Of a DNA stretch of 22,226 nucleotides, positions 10,011 to 17,733 are shown one piece after another (the stretch's first letter is position 1; each line of letters begins with the position of its first letter). The position numbers and the translations under genes were made by a program. This DNA comes from a virus, in IMG/VR virus record IMGVR_UViG_3300032006_000101, positions 1-22,226 of that record. One strand, 5' to 3'. The notes under the pieces were generated by a model. It saw nothing but the letters and a program-made list of their open reading frames with translations. It ran no database searches and had not been told where the DNA came from.

Positions 10011-11336
10011 ATGGCAACAGAAAAAACGTATAACGGGGATGGATCAGATACTACATTCGATATAACATTCCCATACTTAACACATGCAGATATAGGTGTA
10101 TCAGTAGGTGGAGTAACTAAAACTGTTGGCTCTGATTATTCAATCACTGGAGACACAGTTACTTTTACAACAGCTCCAGCAACTGGTACAGCAAACGTAA
10201 AACTATACCGCAATACAAACATAGATACACCTGAACATGAGTATTCAGCGGGTTCTTCTATCACTGCAGCAAGGTTAAATGAAAACCAAAAACAAGCACT
10301 CTATGCAATAGAAGAAGCTAAGTTAGTAACGACTACATCAGGAGGTATCAGTACAGGTAATAAGAACGACATTACTGTTAATAGTGATACTGACTGGGTT
10401 ATTAGGACTGATGCTGTTGAGAAGTCAATGATGGCTGACAACAGTGTTGGTACCGATCAAATAGAAACTAATGCTGTTACTGCTACTGAAATTGCAGTTA
10501 ATGCAGTAGGTGCTAGTGAGTTAGCAGATAATGCTGTTGATACTGCAGCAATAGTAGCTGATGCAGTTAATGGTACTAAGATAGCTGATGATTCTATTGA
10601 CTCAGAACATATAGTAGCTGATTCTATTGATACAGAACATTATGCACCTGGATCAGTTGATGCTACAGCTTTAAATACTGATGCTGTAACTCAAGCTAAG
10701 ATAGCAGATCAAACTATTGATGAAGCTAGATTACAAATATCTAATAACCCAACTAACGGTTATGTTTTAACAGCACAATCTGGCAATACAGGTGGTTTAA
10801 CTTGGGCTGTAGCTCCTACTTTAGCTGGCTCTATTTTAGAAACAGTTTCGTATATTTGTGATGGAGTATCGTTTACTCAAAGAGGTGTTACATATAACAG
10901 TACGGCAGTAACGCAAGTTCAGGACTTAACTAGTTCATATGTAGATGTAACAGGAAGTACAATTGCATACACTCCTCCATCAGGTACAAAAACAGTAGTA
11001 TATGAATTTAGATTTATAGATGCTAGAGTTGGTAGTGCTGGAGATCTATGGCACTTAAAATTATTTTTAGATAATGTTGAAGTTACAAAAGCAAGATATA
11101 CACATCTCAGCGAGGGAGGTGGTACAAATGTTATAAAATGGGCTTTCCCTATTGGTGGTAGTGCAGATGCAGCTACTGGAAGAATAGCTACTTGGGATAG
11201 TTCTAAAACTATAAAATTACAAGCTAGGGAGTATAACGGATCTTATGCTGCCAAATTACATAGTACTAGATACTGGGATGGCATCGATAGTAGTCATTTC
11301 TCATTACCTACGTTAACAATCACAGCTATTAGTTAA
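10011..11336 (+). CDS. Tail fibre protein with T7 gp17-type docking domain
   Basis: 441 aa, starting two bases after the gp16-like stop. Residues 1-105 match the T7 tail fibre N-terminal domain that docks to the tail: FDITFPYLTHADIGVSVGG, then a Y.I..D.VTF..AP..G motif, LYRNT, and an Asn/Gln-rich end (LNENQKQALYAIEEA). Residues 141-240 are ten 10-residue repeats (separate entry), probably a trimeric shaft. A linker with NNPTNGYVL (about 245-253) recurs in the fibre gene at 11824. Residues 272-441 are a beta-rich C-terminal domain (SILETVSY... to LTITAIS) that resembles the distal domains of genes 16104, 16625 and 17206. It is far shorter than a full cyanophage fibre, so it is probably one part of a compound fibre. 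Confidence 0.88.
   Translation: MATEKTYNGDGSDTTFDITFPYLTHADIGVSVGGVTKTVGSDYSITGDTVTFTTAPATGTANVKLYRNTNIDTPEHEYSAGSSITAARLNENQKQALYAIEEAKLVTTTSGGISTGNKNDITVNSDTDWVIRTDAVEKSMMADNSVGTDQIETNAVTATEIAVNAVGASELADNAVDTAAIVADAVNGTKIADDSIDSEHIVADSIDTEHYAPGSVDATALNTDAVTQAKIADQTIDEARLQISNNPTNGYVLTAQSGNTGGLTWAVAPTLAGSILETVSYICDGVSFTQRGVTYNSTAVTQVQDLTSSYVDVTGSTIAYTPPSGTKTVVYEFRFIDARVGSAGDLWHLKLFLDNVEVTKARYTHLSEGGGTNVIKWAFPIGGSADAATGRIATWDSSKTIKLQAREYNGSYAAKLHSTRYWDGIDSSHFSLPTLTITAIS
10431..10730 (+). repeat. Ten tandem 30-base units coding a 10-residue fibre repeat
   Basis: Residues 141-240 of the fibre protein fall into exact ten-residue units of the form (I/L)-x-x-(N/D)-(A/S)-(V/I)-D/T-x-x-x, for example IETNAVTATE, LADNAVDTAA, IADDSIDSEH and IVADSIDTEH. 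The DNA shows matching near-repeats such as GATTCTATTGA. This pattern is typical of phage fibre shaft repeats that trimerise into a beta-structured rod. The copies are diverged, so recent slippage is not implied. Confidence 0.75.
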
Positions 11337-11355
11337 AAATACATAATAAAGAGAT

Positions 11356-11820
11356 ATGGCTGTAACTACAAAAGAATACACACAAAGTGGAAGTACAGTA
11401 ACTTATTCATTTGACTTCCCTTATTTAAAAACTGAAGACGTGAAGGTATCGCTAGACGGTACAAATACAACTGCATTTACATTTGCAACAGCCACCTCCA
11501 TCCAATTAAACTCGGCTCCTAGTGCTGGAGTAAAGATATTAATCTATAGGAACACTGATGTCGATACAGCTAAAGCTGTTTTCTCATCTGGTTCATCCTA
11601 TAGAGCTACAGATCTAAATAATAACTTTGACCAAAGTCTATACTTTTCTCAAGAAGTTGCTGATTCAACTAATCCATTAGTAAGCAACTCATCTGATTTT
11701 GTATTAGATCAATCAGCTAAGGCTGATGGTTCTGTTATTTACTATAGCTCTAGTGCTTCGAAGTTTAAGGCTGATACGACTCAAACATTATCAAAAATCG
11801 TGGACGGAGGCTCCTTTTAA
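11356..11820 (+). CDS. Second, short gp17-type docking-domain protein
   Basis: 154 aa. Residues 1-105 carry the same T7 tail fibre N-terminal domain as the previous gene: YSFDFPYLKTEDVKVSLDG, IQLNSAPSAGVKILIYRNTD, and a C-terminal LNNNFDQSLYFSQEVAD helix. The remaining 50 residues end abruptly with SKIVDGGSF. There is no room for a receptor-binding domain, so it is essentially a free-standing dock or adaptor. It lies 19 bases downstream of the first docking-domain gene, with AAAGAG as a modest ribosome site, and 3 bases before the next fibre gene. Probably a duplicated docking module that gives the virion a second fibre type or an adaptor for the next protein. Confidence 0.85.
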   Translation: MAVTTKEYTQSGSTVTYSFDFPYLKTEDVKVSLDGTNTTAFTFATATSIQLNSAPSAGVKILIYRNTDVDTAKAVFSSGSSYRATDLNNNFDQSLYFSQEVADSTNPLVSNSSDFVLDQSAKADGSVIYYSSSASKFKADTTQTLSKIVDGGSF

Positions 11821-11823
11821 AAC

Positions 11824-13266
11824 ATGGCTCAAATTAGAATAAAAAGATCTACTGGGTCATCAGCACCTAGTAGTTCAGATTTAGCAAACGCAGAATTAGC
11901 GTTTACTGAAGGTAACGATATACTTTATTATGGTGAAGGAACTAGTGGTAGTAATGCAGCTAGTGTAATTAAGATTGGTGGTTCAGGTGCATTCGTTGAT
12001 TTAACAAGTGCTCAAAGTGTTGCTGGTAATAAAACATTTAGTAATAACGTTGTCGTTTCAGGTAACTTAACTGTTAATGGAACTACTACAACTTTAAATA
12101 CAACTAACTCGGTAGTTAAAGATGCTCTAATTGAGCTTGGTAATGGTACGTCAGGTAGTCCAGCTAATGATGCTGGTTTAGTAATTGAACGTGGAAGTTC
12201 CGATAATGCTTTTATTGGATGGGATGAATCAGTAAATAAATTTGCAATAGGTACTGGTACATTTACTGGAGCAAGTACAGGGGATTTAACACTTAGTACT
12301 GCTACTCTTGTAGGTAATTTAGAAGGTAACGTAACAGGTAATTGTAGTGGAACATCTGGAGGCTTTACAGCAGGTAACGCTTCTAACTTAAATTCTGGTA
12401 CAGTTCCAGTTGCAAGATTAGCTGATGGCTCAATTACAGAAGCTAAGTTAGATATACATAACACTCCTACCAATGGATATATTCTTAAATATACTTCAAA
12501 CGGTTTAGAGTGGGCTGCAGCTGGTGCAGGTGGAGAGAATAACCAAAATGCTTTCTCTAATATCGCTGTTAGTGGTCAAAACACTGTAGCAGCAGATTCA
12601 TCAACAGATACTGTTACCTATGTTGCAGGTAGCAATGTAACTATAACTACTGACTCTAGTGGTGATACAGTTACTTTTGCATCAACAGATACTAACACTA
12701 CGTACTCCGTCGGCGATGGTGGTTTAACTCAGAACAACTTTACTAATGCTTTAAAGTCTAAGCTGGACGCCATTGAAGCTTCAGCTACGCAAGATCAAAC
12801 AAAATCAGATATAGATGCTCTTGGTATTGCTGCTACTACAGCAGCGACATTAGCAACTGCAAGAACTATTGGTGGGGTATCTTTCGATGGTTCCGCTAAT
12901 ATCAACCTTCCTGGGGTTAATACATCAGGTAGTCAAGACACAACTGGTAATGCAGCTACCGCAACTGCTTTAGAAACTGCTAGAACTATCGCTGGTGTCT
13001 CCTTTAATGGAACAGCTAATATATCTTTAAATAATAATGCTATCACTAATGGTGCTGGTTATATAACAAGTTCAGGTAATGCAGCTACATCAACAACAGC
13101 AACAAACATTACAGCTTCAGCTAATAACTCAACAGATGAAACTGTATATCTAGCATTTGTAGATGGTGCTACTGGTTCTCAAGGAATCGAAACAGATACT
13201 GGATTATCTTATAACCCTTCTAGTGGTTTATTAACTGTAGGTTCTATAGATGGTGGTACATGGTAA
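11824..13266 (+). CDS. Tail fibre protein with tropism-determinant-like N-terminus and fibre repeats
   Basis: 480 aa. Residues 1-55 (MAQIRIKRSTGSSAPSSSDL, then ANAELAFTEGNDILYYGEG) resemble the N-terminal domain of major tropism determinant-type phage receptor binders: 'IKRS....P...DL..GELA...... LYYG'. The protein continues with beta-rich segments (GNLTVNGTTTTLNTTN), the NTPTNGYILKY linker also seen in the first fibre gene, and in the last 140 residues two copies of an ARTI.GVSF..(S/T)ANI motif preceded by GNAATATAL, a common phage fibre repeat. It ends suddenly in TVGSIDGGTW with a TAA directly followed by the ATG of the next gene. No enzymatic or chaperone domain is seen. It is structural, with uncertain position in the fibre. 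Confidence 0.82.
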   Translation: MAQIRIKRSTGSSAPSSSDLANAELAFTEGNDILYYGEGTSGSNAASVIKIGGSGAFVDLTSAQSVAGNKTFSNNVVVSGNLTVNGTTTTLNTTNSVVKDALIELGNGTSGSPANDAGLVIERGSSDNAFIGWDESVNKFAIGTGTFTGASTGDLTLSTATLVGNLEGNVTGNCSGTSGGFTAGNASNLNSGTVPVARLADGSITEAKLDIHNTPTNGYILKYTSNGLEWAAAGAGGENNQNAFSNIAVSGQNTVAADSSTDTVTYVAGSNVTITTDSSGDTVTFASTDTNTTYSVGDGGLTQNNFTNALKSKLDAIEASATQDQTKSDIDALGIAATTAATLATARTIGGVSFDGSANINLPGVNTSGSQDTTGNAATATALETARTIAGVSFNGTANISLNNNAITNGAGYITSSGNAATSTTATNITASANNSTDETVYLAFVDGATGSQGIETDTGLSYNPSSGLLTVGSIDGGTW

Positions 13267-16104
13267 ATGGCATCAATACTACATAAAAGAAAAGCTGCTG
13301 ACCCTTCAGCAAGCGATTTAACTGTAGGTGAACTTGCCATTAATACCTCTGATGGAGGTTTATTTACAAAGACTTCAGGCGGCTCAGTAGTTGAGGTTGG
13401 TTCTGGAGGAGGAGGAGTTAGTTCAGATGCTCAGTACAACACTGTCGCTGGTACTAATGCAGGAGATAGTTTTAGTGGAACATCTGCAACTAAAAATACG
13501 TTATTGGGTTACAACGCTGGTACAGCAATAACAACTGGTGATGAGCAAGACGCATTTGGTTTTCAAGCATGTATGTCAGTCACCACTGGTTTTGCAAACT
13601 CTGCTTTTGGACACTATGCTTTAGATGCTTGTACGACTGGAACTTACAATGTTGGGATAGGAGGTGGTGCTTTAGGTGCTGTCACTACTTCTAGTGGTAA
13701 TACCGCAGTCGGTTACTTATCTTTATATCACAATACTGCTGCTGGAAATTCTGCTTTTGGTCAGAATGCGTTGCAAGGAAATACGTCTGGAGCTAGCAAT
13801 GTAGCTATTGGATATGAAACTTTAAAATCAAATACAACTGGAACAGAAAACACTTCTGTGGGTTATCAAGCTGGGTATTCTGGAAATGATAGTTATAAAA
13901 CATCAGTAGGTTTTGAATCTGCTAAAGGTTCTGGTACTGGAACATCTTATGGTACTACAGCCTTTGGTAGGAAAGCTTTACATGCAATCACTACAGGTGC
14001 TCATAATTGTGCAACAGGTAATAACAGTTCAAAATTAATAACTACTGGAGCGTATAACACTACATTAGGTAATGATTCTGGTGCTGGAATTAGTACAGGT
14101 ACAAACAATGTCTGCTTGGGATACCAAGCTGGAGATGCAATTACAACTGGCGGTAATAATATAGTTATAGGTAAAGCTGCTGCTGCAAGTTCAGCGTCAG
14201 TAGACAACGAAATAACTTTAGGCGATACAAATATCACCAAGTTCAGAGTACCTGGACTTAACTTCGTAATTAAAGATACGACAGCCACAGATAACTATGT
14301 TTTAACCGTTGACGCCAACGGAGAAGCTGGTTGGGAAGCCGCAGCAGGTGGTGGTACGTCTACTGGTGAAACTTATGTAAAATACAAAGATAATAGTGGT
14401 AGCTCAGCGAATGATGGAATTAATACTTATGCAGGTTATGAAGCAGGAAATGCTTTAGCTAGTGGAGCTAATAACAATACTTTATTCGGATATAGAGCTG
14501 GAACAGCTATAACCACAGGGGATCACAGCACTGCATTTGGTAAGGATGCTCTTAAATCAGTCACTACCGCATATGGAAATATGGGTATTGGAAAAAATGC
14601 TGGAAGAAGTATCACAACTGGCCAACAAAATACTTGCATAGGTTTAGATGCAGGTGATGCACTAACAACTCAAAGTCAGAACGTAGCTGTTGGTGAAATG
14701 GCTATGTGGCAGACAAAAGGTTCTGGAAATTGTTCAGTTGGCTATGGCTCGATGGCTCTAGCTTATTTTGGAGACTATAATACCGCCGTAGGAACTGAAG
14801 CATTACAAGAAGTCGGTGGTAGTAGTGATGGGTCTGGCGGAGATCGTAATGTTGCGATTGGTTATCAAGCTGCTAAAGCTACCGATACAGCTTCTAATAA
14901 TACTGTAGTTGGACAGGGAGCTTTAAAATCTAACGTAACTATAGGTAATCAAACAGCAATAGGTTATAGAGCTAGTTATTCCCACAATGGAACAAGCATT
15001 GAACCTAATACAACTGTTGGTTATCAAGCTGGATATTCTGGCACGACTACTGAACGACTAACAGCAGTAGGACATGAAGCTGCGTATTCAATGACAACGG
15101 CAAGTTGGAACACTGCCTATGGCTATAAGTCTTTATATAGTGCAACTACCAACGGACAAAATACAGCAATTGGTGGTTTAGCTGCTGAGTATGTAACAGG
15201 TAGTGGTAATACAGCTTTAGGTTATAAAGCTCATAACGGTGTAAGTGGAAGTACGACGGGTAGTTATAACGTTGTTATAGGTGAGAAAGCTAGTGAAAAT
15301 GCTACTACAATGCACAGCTCAACTATTGTCGGATATAGAGCTGGACGTAATATTACTACTCAGCATGATTCAGTAGCAATTGGATATCAAGCATTATATA
15401 CGGTTGCTACAGGCGAACAAAATATTGCTATCGGTGTTGATGCTCTTAAGCTCTACACCTCTAGTTATAACACTGCAATAGGTTATAAAGCTTTAGATGC
15501 AGCAACTACTGGATGGCTAAATACGTGCGTGGGAGAGGAATCTGGTGGAGCACTTACTACAGGTGCTGCAAACGCTTTCTTTGGTTATCATTCAGGGCGG
15601 AGACTAACAACGGGTAGTGGAAATGTCTGCTTAGGTTCCACTGACGCTGGTGGCTGGATAACGAGTGGTAACTACAATGTTTGTATCGGATACGAAGCTG
15701 CTGGGGCTAGTGGAGCGAGTGGTCTTACATCTGGTAGTAATAATATAATTATAGGTAAAGGAGCTACTTCAAGTAGTCAGGGAGTATCAAACCAAATAAC
15801 TTTAGGCAATACAGACATTACTAAATTCCGTATTCCAGGTATTAACTTTACGGTTAAAGATACAACGGCTACTGAAGACTACGTTCTAACAGTTGACGCC
15901 AACGGCGAAGCCGGATGGGAAGCCGCTGGAGGCGGTGGTGCTACAGGAGCTGGTGGTGATTCTATATTCTGGGAAAACGGACAAACAGTGACAACTAATT
16001 ACACAATAACTAACAACACAAATGCAGGTACTTTTGGTCCTGTAACTATCAACTCTGGTGTCACCGTAACGGTTGGTGCTGGTGAAACTTGGACGGTGAT
16101 TTAA
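13267..16104 (+). CDS. Large adhesin-like fibre protein with two YadA-like head blocks
   Basis: 945 aa, the largest fibre gene. Residues 1-45 are again tropism-determinant-like (HKRKAADPSASDLTVGELAI...GGLFTK). Then come many repeats of the type 'N.A.G..A...TTG..N.AIGY.A', the left-handed beta-roll seen in trimeric autotransporter heads. They form two blocks, about residues 77-310 and 388-838, each closed by the same neck: NN(I)xIGK, ITLG(D/N)T(N/D)ITKFR(V/I)PG, KDTTAT..YVLTVDANGE, AGWEAA. The C-terminus (892-945) is a small beta domain ending VTINSGVTVTVGAGETWTVI, common at the end of phage structural proteins. The gene starts with no gap after the previous stop, and the next gene overlaps it as TAATG. 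Likely a trimeric receptor-binding fibre or spike. Confidence 0.83.
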   Translation: MASILHKRKAADPSASDLTVGELAINTSDGGLFTKTSGGSVVEVGSGGGGVSSDAQYNTVAGTNAGDSFSGTSATKNTLLGYNAGTAITTGDEQDAFGFQACMSVTTGFANSAFGHYALDACTTGTYNVGIGGGALGAVTTSSGNTAVGYLSLYHNTAAGNSAFGQNALQGNTSGASNVAIGYETLKSNTTGTENTSVGYQAGYSGNDSYKTSVGFESAKGSGTGTSYGTTAFGRKALHAITTGAHNCATGNNSSKLITTGAYNTTLGNDSGAGISTGTNNVCLGYQAGDAITTGGNNIVIGKAAAASSASVDNEITLGDTNITKFRVPGLNFVIKDTTATDNYVLTVDANGEAGWEAAAGGGTSTGETYVKYKDNSGSSANDGINTYAGYEAGNALASGANNNTLFGYRAGTAITTGDHSTAFGKDALKSVTTAYGNMGIGKNAGRSITTGQQNTCIGLDAGDALTTQSQNVAVGEMAMWQTKGSGNCSVGYGSMALAYFGDYNTAVGTEALQEVGGSSDGSGGDRNVAIGYQAAKATDTASNNTVVGQGALKSNVTIGNQTAIGYRASYSHNGTSIEPNTTVGYQAGYSGTTTERLTAVGHEAAYSMTTASWNTAYGYKSLYSATTNGQNTAIGGLAAEYVTGSGNTALGYKAHNGVSGSTTGSYNVVIGEKASENATTMHSSTIVGYRAGRNITTQHDSVAIGYQALYTVATGEQNIAIGVDALKLYTSSYNTAIGYKALDAATTGWLNTCVGEESGGALTTGAANAFFGYHSGRRLTTGSGNVCLGSTDAGGWITSGNYNVCIGYEAAGASGASGLTSGSNNIIIGKGATSSSQGVSNQITLGNTDITKFRIPGINFTVKDTTATEDYVLTVDANGEAGWEAAGGGGATGAGGDSIFWENGQTVTTNYTITNNTNAGTFGPVTINSGVTVTVGAGETWTVI
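14155..15938 (+). repeat. Duplicated neck segment of the YadA-like fibre protein
   Basis: The segment coding NNIVIGK to GWEAAAGGG (about 14155-14353) recurs as NNIIIGK to GWEAAGGGG (about 15739-15938). The protein copies are very similar over about 66 residues, while the DNA is clearly diverged at synonymous positions (for example GACGCCAACGGAGAAGC against GACGCCAACGGCGAAGC). The two copies close two beta-roll blocks of unequal length, suggesting an old internal duplication of a head-plus-neck module. Confidence 0.8.
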
Positions 16105-16628
16105 TGACAGTAACAATAAATGGTAACGGGACCATAACCCCGACAAGTGCAATCCAACCAACAGGATCAATACTTCAAATAGTTCAATCAGTTAAAACTT
16201 CAGTTTTTAGAACTTCCTCTACAACTTGGGTTGATATAACTGACCTGACTGGAACGATAACGCCTTCATCGACAAGTAGTAAGATAATGGTTACAGGTAA
16301 TTTTATCTTAGGGACGACTAATGGAGGTTATTTCCACTTCCGAATTTTAAGAGGTACAACGGCGATTGATATTGGAGCCGCAGATGGTAATAAGACACAA
16401 GCAACTTATTCATCTTTTGCTAATGCTTACGGTTCTCAATATAATTTTTCCTATACACCGATGTACTTAGACTCACCAAGTACAACATCTGCAACTACCT
16501 ATAAATGTCAATTAAAAGTGCCTTGGTCTGGTTATGGTGCGGTTATTAATAGCACATACTCAGATACAGACTCAGACTTTTTTAGTACTTACCAATCTAA
16601 TTTCACTTTGATCGAGGTAGCAGGATGA
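16104..16628 (+). CDS. Distal fibre domain paralog 1
   Basis: 174 aa from the ATG at 16104, which overlaps the previous stop as TAATG; an in-frame TTG at 16089 is less likely. After a 25-residue N-terminal tail the protein is a single beta-rich domain: SILQIVQSVKTS, GTITPSSTSSKIMVTG, FHFRILRGTTAI, YLDSPSTTSATTYKCQL and a terminal LIEVAG. The same blocks in the same order occur in the next two genes and, more weakly, at the C-terminus of the fibre gene at 10011. I infer a tip or receptor-binding domain of the compound fibre. The pattern resembles small jelly-roll fibre tips, but no family can be named with certainty. Confidence 0.78.
   Translation: MTVTINGNGTITPTSAIQPTGSILQIVQSVKTSVFRTSSTTWVDITDLTGTITPSSTSSKIMVTGNFILGTTNGGYFHFRILRGTTAIDIGAADGNKTQATYSSFANAYGSQYNFSYTPMYLDSPSTTSATTYKCQLKVPWSGYGAVINSTYSDTDSDFFSTYQSNFTLIEVAG
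16614..16617 (+). promoter_or_regulatory. Shine-Dalgarno GAGG within the end of distal paralog 1
   Basis: GAGG lies 7 bases before the ATG at 16625 and is made of codons for the terminal (I)EVAG residues. The stop and start overlap as ATGA. It decides the start of paralog 2. Confidence 0.7.
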
Positions 16629-17209
16629 GTGCAGTAAAATTAATACCCGCAAGTGGGGGAGGTTCAGTTTCTTTAGCTCCTCCAAACTCGACAAGTGGAG
16701 CTGATGTAACAATAACAATGCCTACTGCCTCGCAAGGTTTAGGTAAGATACTTCAAGTAGTTCAACAAACAACAGACAGTACGACTTCTACATCAGGTAC
16801 TACTTATGTAGATACAGGATTATCTCAAGCAATTACACCTACCTCAAGTTCAAGCAAGATTTTAGTTACTTGCTGTGTTGTTTATGGTGGTGAAAATGAC
16901 TCTTATGCAGGGTTTAAAGTTTTAAGAGGTACAACCTCTATAGGAGAAAGCTCTCAAGGTTCAGGAAATCAGAGTAATGTTGCTTTTGGAGGTTCTGGAG
17001 ATAGAACCCATATGGAATATATGACACATCCAGTATCATGGAGTTATTTAGATTCACCGAATACAACCAGTTCCACGACATATAAAGTACAGTTTGCAGC
17101 AAGATGGGCTAGTGAAACAGTTTATATAAATAGACCACATCTTGTTACTGATCATGCTTGGGTTTTTTACACAACTTCAACTTTAACATTAATGGAGGTA
17201 GCCGCATGA
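16625..17209 (+). CDS. Distal fibre domain paralog 2
   Basis: 194 aa, beginning in an ATGA overlap with paralog 1 and using the GAGG in that gene's last codons. Residues 1-40 (AVKLIPASGGGSVSLAPP, then a Gly/Ser/Thr stretch) form an N-terminal tail. The domain follows with ILQVVQQTTDS, YVDTGLSQAITPTSSSSKIL, FKVLRGTTSIGE, YLDSPNTTSSTTYKVQF and the ending TLTLMEVAA. It is closest to paralog 3 (shared DTGLSQAITP and LDSPNTTSSTTYKVQ). The DNA of these shared blocks differs at many third positions, so the duplication is not recent. Probably part of the same fibre tip as its neighbours. Confidence 0.8.
   Translation: MSAVKLIPASGGGSVSLAPPNSTSGADVTITMPTASQGLGKILQVVQQTTDSTTSTSGTTYVDTGLSQAITPTSSSSKILVTCCVVYGGENDSYAGFKVLRGTTSIGESSQGSGNQSNVAFGGSGDRTHMEYMTHPVSWSYLDSPNTTSSTTYKVQFAARWASETVYINRPHLVTDHAWVFYTTSTLTLMEVAA
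17194..17198 (+). promoter_or_regulatory. Shine-Dalgarno GGAGG within the end of distal paralog 2
   Basis: GGAGG sits 7 bases before the ATG at 17206 and is formed by the codons for terminal Met-Glu-Val. It supports the ATG at 17206 over the upstream in-frame TTG at 17158. Confidence 0.8.
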
Positions 17210-17733
17210 GTACATTAGCTACAACAAATATAAAACATGCCTCCTCTAGTTCAAATAATATTGTCTTAGGTAGTGATGGCAGTGCTTATATTCCTGGACA
17301 TATTATTCAAACAGTACAAAACGTAAAACTTGATGCAGCAACAACAACTAGCACTAGTTTTGTAGATACAGGTTTGTCTCAGGCAATAACACCAAGTTCA
17401 ACTAGTAGTAAAATATTATGTATGTATAGTATTTATGTTTCTCAAAACGCTGGTGCATTATCCTCATTAAACCTAGTTAGAGGAAGTACTAATATTTTTC
17501 AACCATCAGGAACTGCTACCAACGAAGCAACTACATTTAATTTTGTAAATGCAGCCGATATGCAACAACATATTTGTCAGTTTTTAGATAGTCCAAATAC
17601 AACAAGTTCTACTACATACAAAGTTCAATATAAAACAAGTTCTGCTTCAGCTTTAATTGGTTTGAATAGATACTTTGATAGTGCCGATTGGCTTGGAACC
17701 AGTTCTTTAACACTTATGGAGGTAGCCGCATAA
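17206..17733 (+). CDS. Distal fibre domain paralog 3
   Basis: 175 aa. The ATG at 17206 overlaps the preceding stop (ATGA) and has a strong GGAGG, so the in-frame TTG at 17158 is rejected. An N-terminal tail (STLATTNIKHASSSSNNIVL) leads to the shared domain: HIIQTVQNVKLD, FVDTGLSQAITPSSTSSKIL, LNLVRGSTNIF, FLDSPNTTSSTTYKVQYK and SSLTLMEVAA. The region between the third and fourth blocks is the most different from paralogs 1 and 2, where a receptor-contacting loop would be expected. Its end overlaps the next gene as TAATG. Confidence 0.8.
   Translation: MSTLATTNIKHASSSSNNIVLGSDGSAYIPGHIIQTVQNVKLDAATTTSTSFVDTGLSQAITPSSTSSKILCMYSIYVSQNAGALSSLNLVRGSTNIFQPSGTATNEATTFNFVNAADMQQHICQFLDSPNTTSSTTYKVQYKTSSASALIGLNRYFDSADWLGTSSLTLMEVAA
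17718..17722 (+). promoter_or_regulatory. Shine-Dalgarno GGAGG within the end of distal paralog 3
   Basis: GGAGG lies 10 bases before the ATG at 17733 and is again made by the codons of the terminal Met-Glu-Val-Ala-Ala. It supports the ATG at 17733 over an in-frame TTG at 17688. Confidence 0.75.

Noticed and set aside
10431-10730. CRISPR-like or satellite repeat array
   Set aside because: The 30-base units are in frame and diverged, and they encode a fibre shaft repeat with no spacers.
12012-12473. Minus-strand open frame (153 codons) opposite the fibre gene
   Set aside because: Shadow of a repetitive Thr/Ala/Gly-coding region; the product is Pro/Val/Leu-rich with no motif, and it has no gene context.
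11824-16104. Diversity-generating retroelement target, because of the tropism-determinant-like N-termini
   Set aside because: No reverse transcriptase, no template/variable repeat pair and no C-type-lectin-like C-terminus with clustered AAC codons is visible in the window.
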